Shown one piece after another: positions 4,819-5,977 of a stretch of DNA of 5,977 bases. Position 1 is the stretch's first letter. Every line of letters begins with the position of its first letter. The DNA comes from Candidatus Bathyarchaeota archaeon (GTDB lineage Archaea > Thermoproteota > Bathyarchaeia > Bathyarchaeales > Bathycorpusculaceae). A model generated the notes under the pieces. It did not search any database, had not been told where the DNA came from, and saw only the letters and a list, made by a program, of their open reading frames with translations. The stretch covers positions 1 to 5,977 of the forward strand of contig DAOUSM010000065.1 of the NCBI GenBank assembly GCA_030627225.1, written 5' to 3'. A program made the position numbers and the translations under genes.

Positions 4819-5977
4819 ATGCTTGCCATGAGCATGCAAACTTCAGCGGAAAAAATTAAGAGGGAAATTCCTCCTTGCCGTGCCGCTTGTCCCTCAGGTA
4901 TTAACATCCAAGCTTATGTCGCTCTCATTTCTCAAGGAAAATTTAGAGAAGCTTTAGAAGTTATTAGACGATACATTCCTTTTCCATTGGTGTGCGGACG
5001 TGTTTGCTTTGCCCCTTGCGAAGACGCTTGTACAAGAAGCAAAGTTGACGAAAATATAGGCATTCGCATTCTTAAACGATTTGTCGCTGACTACGAACTA
5101 GCAATAGCCAAAGCGGAGAAACCTACACTGGTACCGAAGATTCACGAAGAGAGAGTGGCGATAATAGGTTCTGGACCAGCAGGACTCACAGCAGCCTACG
5201 AACTAGCAAAAATGGGCTACCCTGTAACAGTTTTTGAAAAATCTTCTGAACTAGGAGGAATGCTAAGAGAATGCATTCCAAAATTTCGTCTTCCAAAGGA
5301 CATTCTTGACATTGAAATCGACTACGTAAAAGGCATAGGTATAGAAACCCAAGCAAACACTGAAATCGGAAAAGACGTGACAATCGAAGAACTTACCAAA
5401 CAAGGTTACAAGGCAGTATTTTTAGCGATTGGAGCACAAAAAAGCATGAAGCTTAACATCGAAGGTGAAGAATTAACCGGAGTAATAGATGCTATTGAGT
5501 TCTTAAAAGCCGTAAATAAAAATGAGAAAGTTGAGCTTGGAGACCAAGTCGCGGTTATCGGTGGCGGCAACGTTGCAATCGACGTGGCAAGAACAGCCCT
5601 ACGATTAGGACCGAAAAACGTTACGATTTTCTACAGAAGATCAAGAAAGGAAATGCCTGCTCATCCGCATGAAGTTAAAGAAGCAGAAGCAGAAGGTGTA
5701 AGAATCGAATTTTTAGTAACGCCCAAGAGAATATTAGGTGAAAATGGAAAGGTTACAGCCATAGAATTAATTAGGATGGAACTTGGACCGCCGGATGAAA
5801 CTGGGAGAAGAAGACCTATTCCCATCGAAGGCTCAGAGTTTACAGTTCCGGTTAATTCGATGATACCCGCCATCGGCGAAATTCCAGACACCACCTTTTT
5901 ACCGAAAGAAATCAGCATAGCACGTAGAAACAGAATCGTAGTAGACCCCATCACGCTTGAAACAACAAAGCCGGGGA
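4819..5977 (+). CDS. FAD/NAD(P)-dependent oxidoreductase of the GltD-like family, 3'-truncated
   Basis: The open frame has 386 visible codons and runs off the right edge. An in-frame TAG at 4813 sets the upstream limit. ATGs at 4819, 4828 and 4834 are all in frame; AGGA at 4814-4817 sits ten bases before 4828, which may be the true start, while 4819 is the longest option. Numbered from 4819: Fe-S cysteines C20 and C24 (PPCRAACPSG), then C59, C63, C67 and C71 (CGRVC-x3-C-x3-C). The FAD motif IIGSGPAG is at 115-122 with E140; the NAD(P) motif IGGGN is at 247-251 with YRRSR at 272-276. The window ends at TTKPG, just before the expected C-terminal FAD motif (F/Y-AGGD), so perhaps 50 or more residues are missing, and a further C-terminal domain cannot be excluded. 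Relatives move electrons between NAD(P)H and Fe-S partners and are often encoded beside or fused to such partners. It is clearly related to the gene at 1-1262 but has a different cysteine pattern, so a different role is likely. Confidence 0.88.
   Translation, partial: MLAMSMQTSAEKIKREIPPCRAACPSGINIQAYVALISQGKFREALEVIRRYIPFPLVCGRVCFAPCEDACTRSKVDENIGIRILKRFVADYELAIAKAEKPTLVPKIHEERVAIIGSGPAGLTAAYELAKMGYPVTVFEKSSELGGMLRECIPKFRLPKDILDIEIDYVKGIGIETQANTEIGKDVTIEELTKQGYKAVFLAIGAQKSMKLNIEGEELTGVIDAIEFLKAVNKNEKVELGDQVAVIGGGNVAIDVARTALRLGPKNVTIFYRRSRKEMPAHPHEVKEAEAEGVRIEFLVTPKRILGENGKVTAIELIRMELGPPDETGRRRPIPIEGSEFTVPVNSMIPAIGEIPDTTFLPKEISIARRNRIVVDPITLETTKPG

Noticed and set aside
5661..5954. Antisense reading frame near the right edge
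   Set aside because: It is opposite the conserved NADPH-binding region of the second flavoprotein, which explains the sequence fully.

Overview
The window reads as a piece of an anaerobic archaeal chromosome, most like the Bathyarchaeia/Thermoproteota side of the tree. That placement is inference from four things: iron-sulfur flavoproteins of the GltA/NfnB type, a single-chain ADP-forming acyl-CoA synthetase, a strong GGAGGT ribosome site beside a BRE/TATA-type promoter (CGAAA followed by CTTTATAG), and moderate, slightly AT-rich composition with many AGA/AGG arginine codons. No 16S or other marker is present, so the lineage is not proven. All four genes lie on the + strand and are tightly packed. 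I see no tRNA, rRNA, CRISPR array or mobile element.

Layout. (1) 1-1262: the 3' part of a GltA/NfnB-type NADPH-dependent flavoprotein that enters from the left edge. (2) 1325-4129: a 934-residue fusion of a complete ADP-forming acyl-CoA (acetate-CoA) synthetase with a C-terminal GNAT acetyltransferase domain and a short, repetitive Glu/Lys tail. (3) 4126-4662: a family I inorganic pyrophosphatase whose ATG overlaps the stop of gene 2 (ATGA). (4) 4663-4818: a 156-base spacer with a weak hairpin, a T6 run and a good archaeal promoter. (5) 4819-5977: the first 386 residues of a second, diverged GltD-like flavoprotein that leaves through the right edge.

How the genes may work together. Genes 2 and 3 look like a translationally coupled pair. 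The synthetase part interconverts acetyl-CoA + ADP + Pi with acetate + ATP + CoA, the usual archaeal route for making ATP from acetyl-CoA. The pyrophosphatase turns PPi into Pi, a substrate of that ATP-forming direction. The GNAT domain gives gene 2 the layout of the bacterial protein acetyltransferase Pat/YfiQ. Unlike my recollection of Pat, in which the synthetase half is degenerate, both active-site histidines of the synthetase can be seen here (His256 and His543). The protein could therefore be truly bifunctional: an energy-conserving enzyme carrying its own acetyl-transferring domain. The flanking flavoproteins are FAD/NADPH/Fe-S electron-transfer proteins, either glutamate synthase-like or subunits of NAD(P)H-ferredoxin type complexes. 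Their partners would lie outside the window.

The most unusual points are the synthetase-GNAT fusion with intact catalytic residues, and its 15-base-period pentapeptide-repeat tail, which doubles as the ribosome-binding region of the pyrophosphatase gene.
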